Part shown: in pieces, positions 54,628-62,806 of the stretch
Position numbering within the stretch: the stretch's first letter is position 1
Layout of the letters: each line of letters starts with the position of its first letter
Source of the DNA: Planotetraspora phitsanulokensis
GTDB taxonomy: Bacteria; Actinomycetota; Actinomycetes; Streptosporangiales; Streptosporangiaceae
DNA: 64,000 bases
Direction of reading: 5' to 3'
NCBI RefSeq assembly: GCF_016863295.1
Contig: NZ_BOOP01000004.1
Location: forward strand, 1-64,000
Notes under the pieces: model-generated
Told to the model about the DNA's origin: nothing
The model's input: only the letters and a program-made list of their open reading frames with translations
The model's database searches: none
Made by a program: the position numbers and the translations under genes

Positions 54628-56700
54628 ATGACCGACCTCGACACGCTGTCGATCAACACCATCCGCGGCCTGTGCGTCGACGCCGTGCAGAAGGCGAACT
54701 CCGGGCACCCCGGCACTCCACTGGGCATGGCCCCCGTGGCGTACACGCTGTGGCAGCGGTTCCTGCGGTTCGACCCCGCCGACCCGATCTGGCCGAACCG
54801 CGACCGTTTCGTTCTCTCGGAGGGACACGCCTCGGCGCTGCTGTGGTCCCTGCTCCACCTGAGCGGCGTCCGGGCCGTCGACCCGGACTACGAGATCCTC
54901 GGCCACCAGGCTGTCACGCTCGACGACCTGAAGACGTTCCGCCAGCTCGGCTCGCATGCTCCGGGGCATCCCGAATACCGCCTGACCAGCGGCGTCGAGT
55001 CGACCACCGGCCCGCTCGGCCAGGGCGTGGCGACCTCGGTCGGCATGGCCATAGGCGGCAGGTGGCTCGCCGCCCGGTACAACCGGGAGGGGTTCCGGCT
55101 GTTCGACTTCGACGTGTACGCGCTGGCGGGCGACGGCTGCATGATGGAGGGCGTCTCGTCGGAGGCCGCCTCGCTCGCGGGTCACCTGGGGCTGGACAAC
55201 CTGTGCTGGATCTACGACTCCAACCGGGTGACCATCGAGGGCCACACCGACATCACCTTCACCGAGGACGTCGCCGCCCGGTTCATCGCGTACGGCTGGA
55301 ACGTCACGACGGTGGCCGACGCCAACGATCTCGACCAGGTGAGCCGCGCGCTGCACACGTTCAGGGCCGAGCACGAGCGGCCCACCCTCGTGGTGGTGCA
55401 CAGCCACATCGGCTACGGCTCCCCCGTCGAGGGCACGCCGAAGGCGCACGGCGAGCCGCTGGGACCCGACGGCGTCAGGGCGGCGAAACGTTTCTTCGGC
55501 CTGCCGGAGGACGTCGACTTCCACGTCCCGCCGGAGGTCTACGACTGCTTCGCCCAGGGCGTCAGGGAGCGCGGAGGCGAGGCGAGAGCCGCGTGGGAGG
55601 TGACGCTCGAGGCGTACCGGGACGCCCACCCCGGCCTCGCGGACGAGCTCGACCGGATCCAGCGCAGGCGGCTTCCCGACGGGTGGGAGGACGCGCTGCC
55701 CGTCTTCCCCGCCGACCCCAAGGGCCTGGCCACCCGCGACTCCTCTGGCCGCGTGCTCAACGCGCTCGCGCAGGCCGTCCCCTGGTTGGTGGGCGGCTCC
55801 GCCGACCTGTCCCCTTCGACGAAGACGCACCTGTCCTTCGAAGGCGCGGGCGACTTCCAGCCGGGCGAGCCCGGCGGGCGCAACCTCCACTTCGGCGTGC
55901 GGGAGCACGCGGCCGCCGCCGCCGCGAACGGCCTGGCCCTGACCAAGCTCCGCCCGTTCTGGTCGGGCTTCCTGATCTTCTCCGACTACGCGCGGGGAGC
56001 CATCCGGTTGTCGGCGCTCATGGAGATCCCGGTGCTGCACATCTTCACGCACGACTCGATCGGCGTAGGCGAGGATGGGCCGACGCACCAGCCGGTCGAA
56101 CAGCTCGCCTCGCTGCGGGCGACGCCCGGCCTGCTGGTGTTCCGGCCCGCCGACGCGAACGAGGTGGTGGAGACCTGGCGGGTGGTGGCGCAACTGCGGC
56201 ACGAGCCGGCGGCGCTGGTGTTGTCCCGGCAGGCGCTGCCCACGCTCGACCGGTCGCGCTACGGCGCGGCCTCGGGGGTGGCGAAGGGCGCGTACGTGCT
56301 GGCGGAGGCTCCCTCGGGCGACCCGGACGTCATCCTCCTCGCCACGGGTTCCGAGGTGTCGATCGCGCTCGCCGCCCGCGACGACCTCGCCGGCGAAGGC
56401 ATCGGCGCGCGCGTGGTGAGCATGCCGTGCTGGGAACTGTTCGACCGCCAGCCCAGGGAATACCGCGACCAGATTCTGCCTCCTTCGGTGAAGGCGAGGG
56501 TGGCGGTCGAGCAGGCGTCGACCCTCGGCTGGGACCGCTACGTCGGCGACGGGGGCGCCGTCGTCGGCATGCACACCTTCGGCGCCTCCGCGCCGCTCAA
56601 GCAGTTGCTCACGAAGTTCGGATTCACCCCGGAACGCGTGGCGGGCATCGCCCGCGAACTCGTGACCGGCACGCGTTCGCCCGATCCGGGTCCCGGGTGA
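54628..56700 (+). CDS. tkt: Transketolase
   Basis: 690 residues. Thiamine-diphosphate enzyme of the pentose phosphate pathway. Motifs: KANSGHPGTPLGMAPVAY, the ThDP/Mg site GDGCMMEG with the later DSNRVTIEG, and the catalytic glutamate in FGVREHAAAAAANG, then HDSIGVGEDGPTHQPVEQLA. ATG at 54628 behind GGGAGG. The preceding gap carries a short direct repeat (GGGACACGCCGGG twice). Confidence 0.97.
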   Translation: MTDLDTLSINTIRGLCVDAVQKANSGHPGTPLGMAPVAYTLWQRFLRFDPADPIWPNRDRFVLSEGHASALLWSLLHLSGVRAVDPDYEILGHQAVTLDDLKTFRQLGSHAPGHPEYRLTSGVESTTGPLGQGVATSVGMAIGGRWLAARYNREGFRLFDFDVYALAGDGCMMEGVSSEAASLAGHLGLDNLCWIYDSNRVTIEGHTDITFTEDVAARFIAYGWNVTTVADANDLDQVSRALHTFRAEHERPTLVVVHSHIGYGSPVEGTPKAHGEPLGPDGVRAAKRFFGLPEDVDFHVPPEVYDCFAQGVRERGGEARAAWEVTLEAYRDAHPGLADELDRIQRRRLPDGWEDALPVFPADPKGLATRDSSGRVLNALAQAVPWLVGGSADLSPSTKTHLSFEGAGDFQPGEPGGRNLHFGVREHAAAAAANGLALTKLRPFWSGFLIFSDYARGAIRLSALMEIPVLHIFTHDSIGVGEDGPTHQPVEQLASLRATPGLLVFRPADANEVVETWRVVAQLRHEPAALVLSRQALPTLDRSRYGAASGVAKGAYVLAEAPSGDPDVILLATGSEVSIALAARDDLAGEGIGARVVSMPCWELFDRQPREYRDQILPPSVKARVAVEQASTLGWDRYVGDGGAVVGMHTFGASAPLKQLLTKFGFTPERVAGIARELVTGTRSPDPGPG

Positions 56701-56799
56701 ACAGCGGACGGGGCGCATGGGGAAGGATGCAACCACTGACATTTCGCAGGTCTGACCGCCGCGCGGCGGCCACCTCGCCAGCGACCGGAGGAATCACCG

Positions 56800-58425
56800 A
56801 TGCCCACCACCCCGCTCCGCGACCGCGCCTCCTGGAAGGCGCTCGAGCGGCACCACGCCGAGATCAGCGGCCGCCACCTGCGTGAGCTGTTCGCCGAGGA
56901 CCCGGGGCGTGGCGAGCGCATGTCCGCGGAGGCGGCGGGGCTGTACCTCGACTACTCGAAGAACCGGGTGACCGGCGAGACGCTGAACCTGCTGAACGAC
57001 CTCGCGCGGGAGTCGGAGCTGGAGCAGCGCAGGGACCTGATGTTCGGCGGCGAGCGGATCAACACATCCGAGAAGAGGTCGGTGCTCCACGTCGCGCTGC
57101 GGATGCCGCGGGACGCCGAGCTCGTCGTCGACGGCGCCGACGTCGTCGCGGAGGTCCACGAGGTCCTCGACCGGATGGCCGAGTTCGCCCGCCACGTCCG
57201 GTCGGGCCAGTGGAAGGGCCACACGGGCAAGCCCATCAGGAACATCGTCAACATCGGAATCGGCGGCTCCGACCTCGGGCCCGTCATGGCGTACGAGGCG
57301 CTGCGCCACTACAGCAAGCGGGACCTGAACTTCCGCTTCGTCTCCAACGTCGACTCGACCGACTTCGCGGAGGCGACCCACGACCTGTTCGCCGACGAGA
57401 CGCTGTTCATCGTCAGCTCCAAGACGTTCGGCACGCTGGAGACGCTCACCAACGCACACTCCGCGCGCGAGTGGGTCGTCGCCCAACTGGGCACCGACGA
57501 GGCGGTGGCGCGGCACTTCGTCGCGGTCTCCACGAACGCCGAGCGCGTCGCGGAGTTCGGCATCGACACCGCCAACATGTTCGGCTTCTGGGACTGGGTC
57601 GGCGGCCGCTACTCCATGGACTCGGCCATCGGCCTGTCGACGATGCTCGCCATCGGGCCCGAGCACTTCGGCGAGATGCTGGCCGGCTTCCACGAGATGG
57701 ACGAGCACTTCCGCACGGCGCCGCTCGCGGAGAACCTGCCGGTCATCATGGGCCTGCTCTCGGTGTGGTACGTGAACTTCTTCGGCGTGCAGAGCGTCGG
57801 CGTCATGCCGTACGAGCAGTATCTGAAGCGGTTCCCCGCCTACCTGCAGCAGCTCACCATGGAGTCGAACGGCAAGCACGTGACGCACGACGGCGCGGTC
57901 GTCGGCTACGACACCGCCCCCGTCTACTGGGGAGAGCCGGGCACCAACGGTCAGCACAGCTTCTACCAGCTCCTCCACCAGGGGACCCGGCTGATCCCCG
58001 TCGACCTGATCGGTTTCGGCAAGAGCCTCAACCCGCTGGGCGACCACCACGACCTGCTGATGGCCAACGTCTTCGCGCAGGCGCAGGCCCTCGCCTTCGG
58101 CAAGACCGAGGAGGAGGTCAGGGCCGAGGGCACCGCGGACGACGTCGTGCCGCACCGGGTCATGGAGGGCAACCGCCCGACCAACGTCCTGCTCGCCGAG
58201 CGGCTCACCCCGCAGATGCTCGGCGTCCTGGTGGCGCTGTACGAGCACATCGTGTTCGTCCAGGGCACGATCTGGGGCATCGACTCCTTCGACCAGTGGG
58301 GTGTGGAGCTCGGCAAGGTGCTCGCCGGCCAGATCGCCCCGGAGCTGATGAGTGACGAGGAGCCCGAGCTCGCCCACGACTCGTCCACCGACACCCTCAT
58401 CCGCCGGTACAGGGGGCTGAAGTAG
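56800..58425 (+). CDS. pgi: Glucose-6-phosphate isomerase
   Basis: 541 residues, full length. Motifs [19 protein letters not shown], the catalytic region MESNGKH and [19 protein letters not shown] with the active-site histidine, and [11 protein letters not shown] near the end. ATG at 56800 behind GGAGG. Links the pentose phosphate products back to glycolysis. Confidence 0.98.
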   Translation: MPTTPLRDRASWKALERHHAEISGRHLRELFAEDPGRGERMSAEAAGLYLDYSKNRVTGETLNLLNDLARESELEQRRDLMFGGERINTSEKRSVLHVALRMPRDAELVVDGADVVAEVHEVLDRMAEFARHVRSGQWKGHTGKPIRNIVNIGIGGSDLGPVMAYEALRHYSKRDLNFRFVSNVDSTDFAEATHDLFADETLFIVSSKTFGTLETLTNAHSAREWVVAQLGTDEAVARHFVAVSTNAERVAEFGIDTANMFGFWDWVGGRYSMDSAIGLSTMLAIGPEHFGEMLAGFHEMDEHFRTAPLAENLPVIMGLLSVWYVNFFGVQSVGVMPYEQYLKRFPAYLQQLTMESNGKHVTHDGAVVGYDTAPVYWGEPGTNGQHSFYQLLHQGTRLIPVDLIGFGKSLNPLGDHHDLLMANVFAQAQALAFGKTEEEVRAEGTADDVVPHRVMEGNRPTNVLLAERLTPQMLGVLVALYEHIVFVQGTIWGIDSFDQWGVELGKVLAGQIAPELMSDEEPELAHDSSTDTLIRRYRGLK

Positions 58426-58470
58426 GCCTCACCTGAGCCCGGGTAAGGCCCGGGCGGAACTGGAGGAGCA

Positions 58471-59502
58471 ATGGCGACCGACAGGCCCATGCAGCTCGGC
58501 ATGATCGGCCTCGGCCGGATGGGGGCCAACCTCGTCCGGAGACTGATGCGGGACGGCCATCGCTGCGTCGTCTACGACGTGAACGAGAGCGCGGTCCGCG
58601 AACTCGAAGGTGAGGGCGCGACCGGCGCCTCCTCCCTCCAGGACTTCACGGCCAAGCTGGACAGGCCGCGGGCGATCTGGCTCATGTTGCCCGCGGCCGT
58701 CGTCGAGCCGATGCTCGGCAAGCTGGTCGAACTACTCGACGAGGACGACGTCGTCATCGACGGCGGCAACTCCTACTACCGGGACGACATCGTCCGGGCC
58801 AAGCGGCTCGCCGCGAAGGGCATCCACTACGTCGACTGCGGCACGTCAGGCGGGGTCTGGGGGCTCGAGCGCGGCTACTGCCTCATGATCGGGGGCGAGG
58901 CCGCCGCGATCTCGCGGCTCGATCCGATCTTCCGTACGATCGCGCCCGGCGCCGGCGGCGTGGAGCCCACACCGAGCCGGGCACAGGGTGACGGGACCGC
59001 CGCGGAGGGCTACCTGCACTGCGGTCCCAGCGGCGCCGGGCACTTCGTGAAGATGGTCCACAACGGCGTCGAGTACGGCATGATGGGCGCGATCGCCGAG
59101 GGCCTGTCCATCATCCACCACGCCAACGTGGGCAAGGAGGGCCGCGAGATCGACGCCGAGACGGCGCCGCTGCGCGATCCCGAGGCCTACCAGTACGACA
59201 TCGACGTCGCCGAGGTCGCGGAGGTCTGGCGTCGCGGCTCGGTCGTCTCGTCGTGGCTCGTCGACCTGCTCGCCGACGCGCTCGCGCGCTCGCCGCAGCT
59301 GGACGGTTTCGAAGGACGCGTCTCCGACTCGGGCGAAGGCCGCTGGACGGTGGACGCGGCGATCGACGAGGGCGTCCCCGCGCCGGTCATCACGGCGGCG
59401 CTCATCGAACGCTTCGAGTCGCGGGGGCTCGGGCACTTCGCCGACGCGGCCCTGTCCGCCATGCGCAGCGAATTCGGCGGCCACGCCGAAAAACGCACCT
59501 GA
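58471..59502 (+). CDS. gnd: 6-phosphogluconate dehydrogenase, short (NAD-type) family
   Basis: 343 residues, the short form rather than the 470-residue form. Rossmann motif GMIGLGRMGANLVRRL, substrate site VIDGGNSYYRDD, DCGTSGGVWGLERG, and the catalytic GHFVKMVHNGVEYG. ATG at 58471 behind GGAGGAG, 45 bases after pgi. The short family often prefers NAD+. Its 3' end (near 59460) resembles the core of the repeat arrays that follow. Confidence 0.94.
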   Translation: MATDRPMQLGMIGLGRMGANLVRRLMRDGHRCVVYDVNESAVRELEGEGATGASSLQDFTAKLDRPRAIWLMLPAAVVEPMLGKLVELLDEDDVVIDGGNSYYRDDIVRAKRLAAKGIHYVDCGTSGGVWGLERGYCLMIGGEAAAISRLDPIFRTIAPGAGGVEPTPSRAQGDGTAAEGYLHCGPSGAGHFVKMVHNGVEYGMMGAIAEGLSIIHHANVGKEGREIDAETAPLRDPEAYQYDIDVAEVAEVWRRGSVVSSWLVDLLADALARSPQLDGFEGRVSDSGEGRWTVDAAIDEGVPAPVITAALIERFESRGLGHFADAALSAMRSEFGGHAEKRT

Positions 59503-59508
59503 CCTAGG

Positions 59509-59720
59509 CGTGATCATGCGCAGGTTCGCCGGGAACCCCGCCGACCTGGCCTGATCCTGGGCGTGATCATGCACACATTCGGCCGGAGGCGCTCCGACCT
59601 GGTCCGATCCCGGGCGTGATCATGCGCAGATTCGGCGACAGCGTAATCGGCCTGCGCGGACACCTGCCGTGATCATGCGCAAGACCGCGGCCCGCCGCAT
59701 GACGGAAGACGAGATCGAGG
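59509..59720. repeat. Array of four degenerate repeats, exact 53-bp period
   Basis: CGTGATCATGC followed by GCA or ACA and an ATTCGGC-like core begins at 59509, 59562, 59615 and 59668, always 53 bases apart. The core TGATCA is invariant and GCRTGATCAYGC is near-palindromic; units 1-2 also share a second block (CGACCTGG, then GATC and GGG). The fourth unit is conserved only over its first 15 bases. Begins six bases after the gnd stop. Confidence 0.88.
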
Positions 59721-59762
59721 CGATCGCAGAGAAATGTCGGACGGCTTTGGTACATGTAGGCC

Positions 59763-60107
59763 ATGGGTGTGACCGTCGACGAGTTCCTCAAAATGCTGAA
59801 CGACCTTCCCGAGGTCAAGTTGAGCGACAGCGACAGCTGGATCGCGTTGAAGGTGCGCGACAAGGGCTTCGGCTACCTGTGGGAGCGCACCGAAACCGTG
59901 GGCCTCAAGGCGACGATCGAGGAACAGATCGCGCTCGTGGCGGAGCGCCCTGAGGTGTTCGAGGTCCAGTTCACCGCGGGCCGGTTCGGTTGGGTCGTCG
60001 TACATCTGGCGAAGATCGACCCTGAGGAACTGTTCGAGCTGGTCACCGAGGCCTGGTGCCTGACGGCCCCCAAACAACTCGTCGAGGCCTTCGAAGCCCG
60101 CCGCTGA
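59763..60107 (+). CDS. MmcQ/YjbR family protein
   Basis: 114 residues, the family's usual size, with the two-layer fold signature MLNDLPEVKLSDSDSWIALKV, ALVAERPEVFEVQFTAGRFG, WVVVHLAKID and LVTEAWCLTAPKQLVEAF. YjbR-fold proteins are called DNA-binding, but the function is unproven. ATG at 59763; there is no ribosome site and a TACATGT box lies 6-12 bases before it, so the mRNA may be leaderless. Bracketed by the 53-bp repeat arrays. Confidence 0.85.
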   Translation: MGVTVDEFLKMLNDLPEVKLSDSDSWIALKVRDKGFGYLWERTETVGLKATIEEQIALVAERPEVFEVQFTAGRFGWVVVHLAKIDPEELFELVTEAWCLTAPKQLVEAFEARR

Positions 60108-60114
60108 CCCTCGC

Positions 60115-60273
60115 CGTGATCATGCACGAATTCGGCAGCGCCCCCTCGCATCTGCGCCAAGCCCGTTCGTGATCATGCGCACATTGGGCGAAAGGGTGCC
60201 TGACCAGGCCCGATCTCGGCCGTGATCATGCATAGGCTCGAAAACAGTCCTCTCACATCGGACGTCTCCTCGC
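60115..60273. repeat. Second array of the 53-bp repeat, three units
   Basis: CGTGATCATGC cores at 60115, 60168 and 60221, again exactly 53 bases apart, same orientation as the first array, starting eight bases after the YjbR gene. Beyond 60273 the pattern fades; 60274-60458 shows no gene or other element. Confidence 0.86.
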
Positions 60274-60458
60274 ACGCGTCCGTCCATCCAACAGGCCTAC
60301 CCAGGCGGTGAACCACGTCCTGTTCATCCAGTCCCTCGACCGTTCCGTCGCCGGATCTCGCCGGTGGAGATCCTCGTAACCACCGGCGCGATCCTGTCTA
60401 CGGAGATGCTCCCCGCCGCCTGTAGGGATCGTCGTTGCTCATCCCTTGACGGTGAAAG

Positions 60459-61514
60459 CTACTTCTGCAGGAAGGAGCGCAGCAGAGCCGTCACTTCCTT
60501 CGGCCTCTCCTCGTTCACGAAGTGGCCGGTATTCTTCAGGACTCGTCCCTGGACGTTCACGGCGTACTCACGCCACTGGTTGGGGACCCCTGAACCGAAG
60601 GAATACTGACCACCGATCGCGAGGATGGGCATCTTCAACTTGCCCTGAGCCAGGAACTCCTTGTTCTGCTGAACATCTGTGCGGAGCCCACGGTAGACAT
60701 TCATCCAGGCCGTCGCGCGGCCGGGCTCCTTCAGGAAGTGGGCGTAGTAGTCAAAGTCCGACGCCGTGAACGGCGACTTGTCGTCCGCCACGTACTCAAG
60801 CATCATGTCGTGGACGAGGACGCGTTCGTGACCGGCCATGAGCTTTTCAGCGAGGGGCAGCTGGAACAGGCCGAAGTGCCACGGCGAGGGCTTGTTCGGG
60901 TCGGCGTTGAGCGCCGGGTAGGTGTAGATGCTCTTATCCGGGATGGGAGCTTCCATCACAGCCATGCTCCGCACTTCCGACCGGAACTGCGCCGCGTAGC
61001 CGTAGGCGACCCACATACCAATATCGTGGGCGACAACCTGGACGCCGTTGTTGAGCTTCAGCTGCGTCAGCAGCTGATGCACGTCCTTCGCCAACTGCGC
61101 TGCGTCGTAACCACCCGCGGTGACCTGGGACTCACCAGCACCACGCAGGTCGACGGCGATCACGGTGTGGGTCTTGGAGAGCGGAACCATCTCCTGCCGC
61201 CACTCGGACCAATCCTCAGGGAACCCGTGGATCATCACCACAGGTGAACCTTTACCACCCCGCATGTAGTGCATACGAAAGCCATTTACTTCCGCGTACT
61301 TGGACTGAAAACCAGCGGGTGGCTGAGACTGCGGGAAGGACGACGGTGACTGCGCCGCCACGGAGCTATGCTCGCGACCCTCGCCCCATGCTCCAGAGCT
61401 CAAAGCCGCGGAGACCACCAGGAGGGCCACCAACGCCGCAATGAGCGCGATGAACCTGTTGTTCCTTCCTATTCCGATGCCCGGATCTTCGCTGGATTGC
61501 TTGGTGTCGTTCAC
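60459..61514 (-). CDS. Secreted or membrane-anchored alpha/beta hydrolase, epoxide-hydrolase-like
   Basis: 351 residues. An N-terminal helix (RFIALIAALVALLVVSAAL) serves as signal or anchor. The hydrolase has the oxyanion motif HGFPEDWSEWRQ, nucleophile aspartate D164 in VVAHDIGMW (Asp rather than Ser, as in epoxide hydrolases and haloalkane dehalogenases) and the C-terminal histidine in NTGHFVNEE. GTG at 61512-61514 has only a weak AAGAAAG site. Base composition is clearly lower in G+C than the genes before it, suggesting acquisition from elsewhere. Confidence 0.87.
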   Translation of the reverse strand: MNDTKQSSEDPGIGIGRNNRFIALIAALVALLVVSAALSSGAWGEGREHSSVAAQSPSSFPQSQPPAGFQSKYAEVNGFRMHYMRGGKGSPVVMIHGFPEDWSEWRQEMVPLSKTHTVIAVDLRGAGESQVTAGGYDAAQLAKDVHQLLTQLKLNNGVQVVAHDIGMWVAYGYAAQFRSEVRSMAVMEAPIPDKSIYTYPALNADPNKPSPWHFGLFQLPLAEKLMAGHERVLVHDMMLEYVADDKSPFTASDFDYYAHFLKEPGRATAWMNVYRGLRTDVQQNKEFLAQGKLKMPILAIGGQYSFGSGVPNQWREYAVNVQGRVLKNTGHFVNEERPKEVTALLRSFLQK

Positions 61515-61840
61515 TTTCTTGTTCTTTCTCTGTGTGTTTCGGCGTTCACTGCAGGCGCTGGTACGCGGTGCCGACGTGCACGGTTGCGGTCTGTCGATCA
61601 GGTGAGGATCGGCGCGGCCGACGCGGCGAACGAGGCCAGGGCTTGACGGGACCACTCGTCTTGAGAGGACGGCTTCAATGGCAGGCCGGTAACTGGCGAA
61701 CTCGGCATGAAGCCCAGCGTTCTTACGACGTTCACGCAGTCAGCGACGCTGAGCTCGCCTGACGCAACTTCGTTCTCCGGCGCGCCCATCATGCACCACA
61801 GAGGACCATTTAGTCCAAAAAGGTGATCGACAAGCGTACA
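61515..61840. other. Unassigned stretch between the hydrolase and the IS remnant
   Basis: 326 bases of lower-GC sequence. A minus-strand frame continues from the transposase remnant to 61598 (ending SFAASAAPILT) but resembles nothing I know, so it is probably read-through. The hydrolase promoter must lie in 61515-61600. Confidence 0.35.
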
Positions 61841-62086
61841 GCGATACACGCCCAGACCGGAGCCGTGCTCCTCGCCACGCCGGGCAATGAGCGGCGCGAT
61901 CCCGACCTCGCAGGCCTGCCTGCGGTACTTGTCGTGGCCGTAGCCGCGGTCGGCGTAGTGCGTGTCTGGTCGCCGGCGGGGCCGGCCGCGACGGCCCCGC
62001 ACTGGTGGGATCGCGTGGATGAGCGGCATCAAATGAGTCAGGACCAAGCGCACACGCTTGCCGAAGCCGCGATAGCCTAGTTTGGA
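61841..62086 (-). pseudogene. IS5-family transposase fragment
   Basis: Minus-strand frame with KLGYRGFGKRVR, then IPPVRGRRGRPRRRPDTHYA, DRGYGHDKYRR, GIAPLIARRGEEHGSGLGVY and R. This is the central part of an IS5-group DDE transposase, including the second catalytic Asp region (YADRGY). Homology ends at GVYR, before the final RWVVERT-type segment with the catalytic Glu, and the first third is also missing. No inverted repeats were found. A dead remnant. Confidence 0.75.
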
Positions 62087-62324
62087 CGGAATCGTCCTAT
62101 TAGCTCCTGGTCGACGGATCGACCGAACTCATCGGGCCAACCACCCACCGCAACTCGAGGACGGAGCACGCAGGAGCCATCAGCCGCGGAACCGACTGCG
62201 CCGATGCTGGGGTAAGACGGCGCAACGGATCTGACACTAACCAGGCGGAACAACCGTTCACGCAGCTGCGCACGGACGGATCGTTCTGACCGGTCGTACG
62301 GACAATTTCTTGTAGGGGATTTCT

Positions 62325-62657
62325 GACGTCGATGACACCATCCGCCGCCTCTCCGCTTACGCGGAGGCAGGAGCTGACCTCCTCTACGCACCGAACCTGC
62401 CAGACAGGGCCTCCATCAGCGCAGTCATCAGGGCTGTCGCCCCCAAGCCGGTCAACGTCCTCGTCAGCCCCCAAGATGCGGCTACCCACGCGGAACTCCA
62501 GACGATCGGTGTCCGCCGGATCAGCCTTGGGGTCGACCCGTACACGCACGCCCTCGCGGCTACACAGGCGGCTGCGGCGAAGCGTGCGAAGGGAGACCTG
62601 ACGGCACTCGCATCAAATCTCAACTTCGGCCACATCATCGACCTCATCAAGGGCTAA
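62325..62657 (+). pseudogene. 3' fragment of an isocitrate lyase/PEP-mutase family gene
   Basis: 110 codons to a TAA at 62655-62657: DVDDTIRRLSAYAEAGADLL, YAPNLPDRASISAVIRAV, PKPVNVLVSP and GVRRISLGVDP. This is the second half of a PrpB-like phosphonomutase/isocitrate-lyase barrel. A stop codon at 62313-62315 closes the frame upstream and the metal- and substrate-binding first half is absent. Composition is less GC-rich than the core genes. Confidence 0.72.
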
Positions 62658-62785
62658 CACGGCCGCGCAGCCGCGCACTGGGCCCATGGAGCCAGATCGC
62701 AACGTGAGCTGTTTTGAATGCCCGCGTGACTCGCGCAGATACACCCTCGGGTGCTTACAGAGCGGAGCCCGGTCAGGAGCAAGCG

Positions 62786-62806
62786 ATGAGTAAGGAGAAC
62801 ACATGA
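62786..62806 (+). CDS. Six-codon leader ORF coupled to the MFS gene
   Basis: ATG AGT AAG GAG AAC ACA TGA encodes MSKENT. It has its own ribosome site (AGGAG, seven bases upstream), and its stop overlaps the MFS start (ATGA). The AAGGAG inside it serves as the ribosome site of the MFS gene. The layout resembles translational-coupling or attenuation leaders of resistance exporters. It could be chance. Confidence 0.4.
   Translation: MSKENT

Noticed and set aside
54094-56742. Long minus-strand frame opposite zwf and tkt
   Set aside because: Composition is typical antisense of GC-rich coding DNA; zwf and tkt are unmistakable on the plus strand.
59509-60273. The 53-bp arrays as a CRISPR array
   Set aside because: The repeated part is short and variable, the intervening sequence is itself partly conserved between units, no cas genes are near and a protein gene interrupts the series.
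61598-61840. A gene encoding the segment ending SFAASAAPILT
   Set aside because: It is continuous with the broken transposase frame and resembles nothing known; probably read-through sequence.
61841-62086. A complete insertion sequence
   Set aside because: Only the middle of the transposase is present; no terminal inverted repeats or target duplication could be found.
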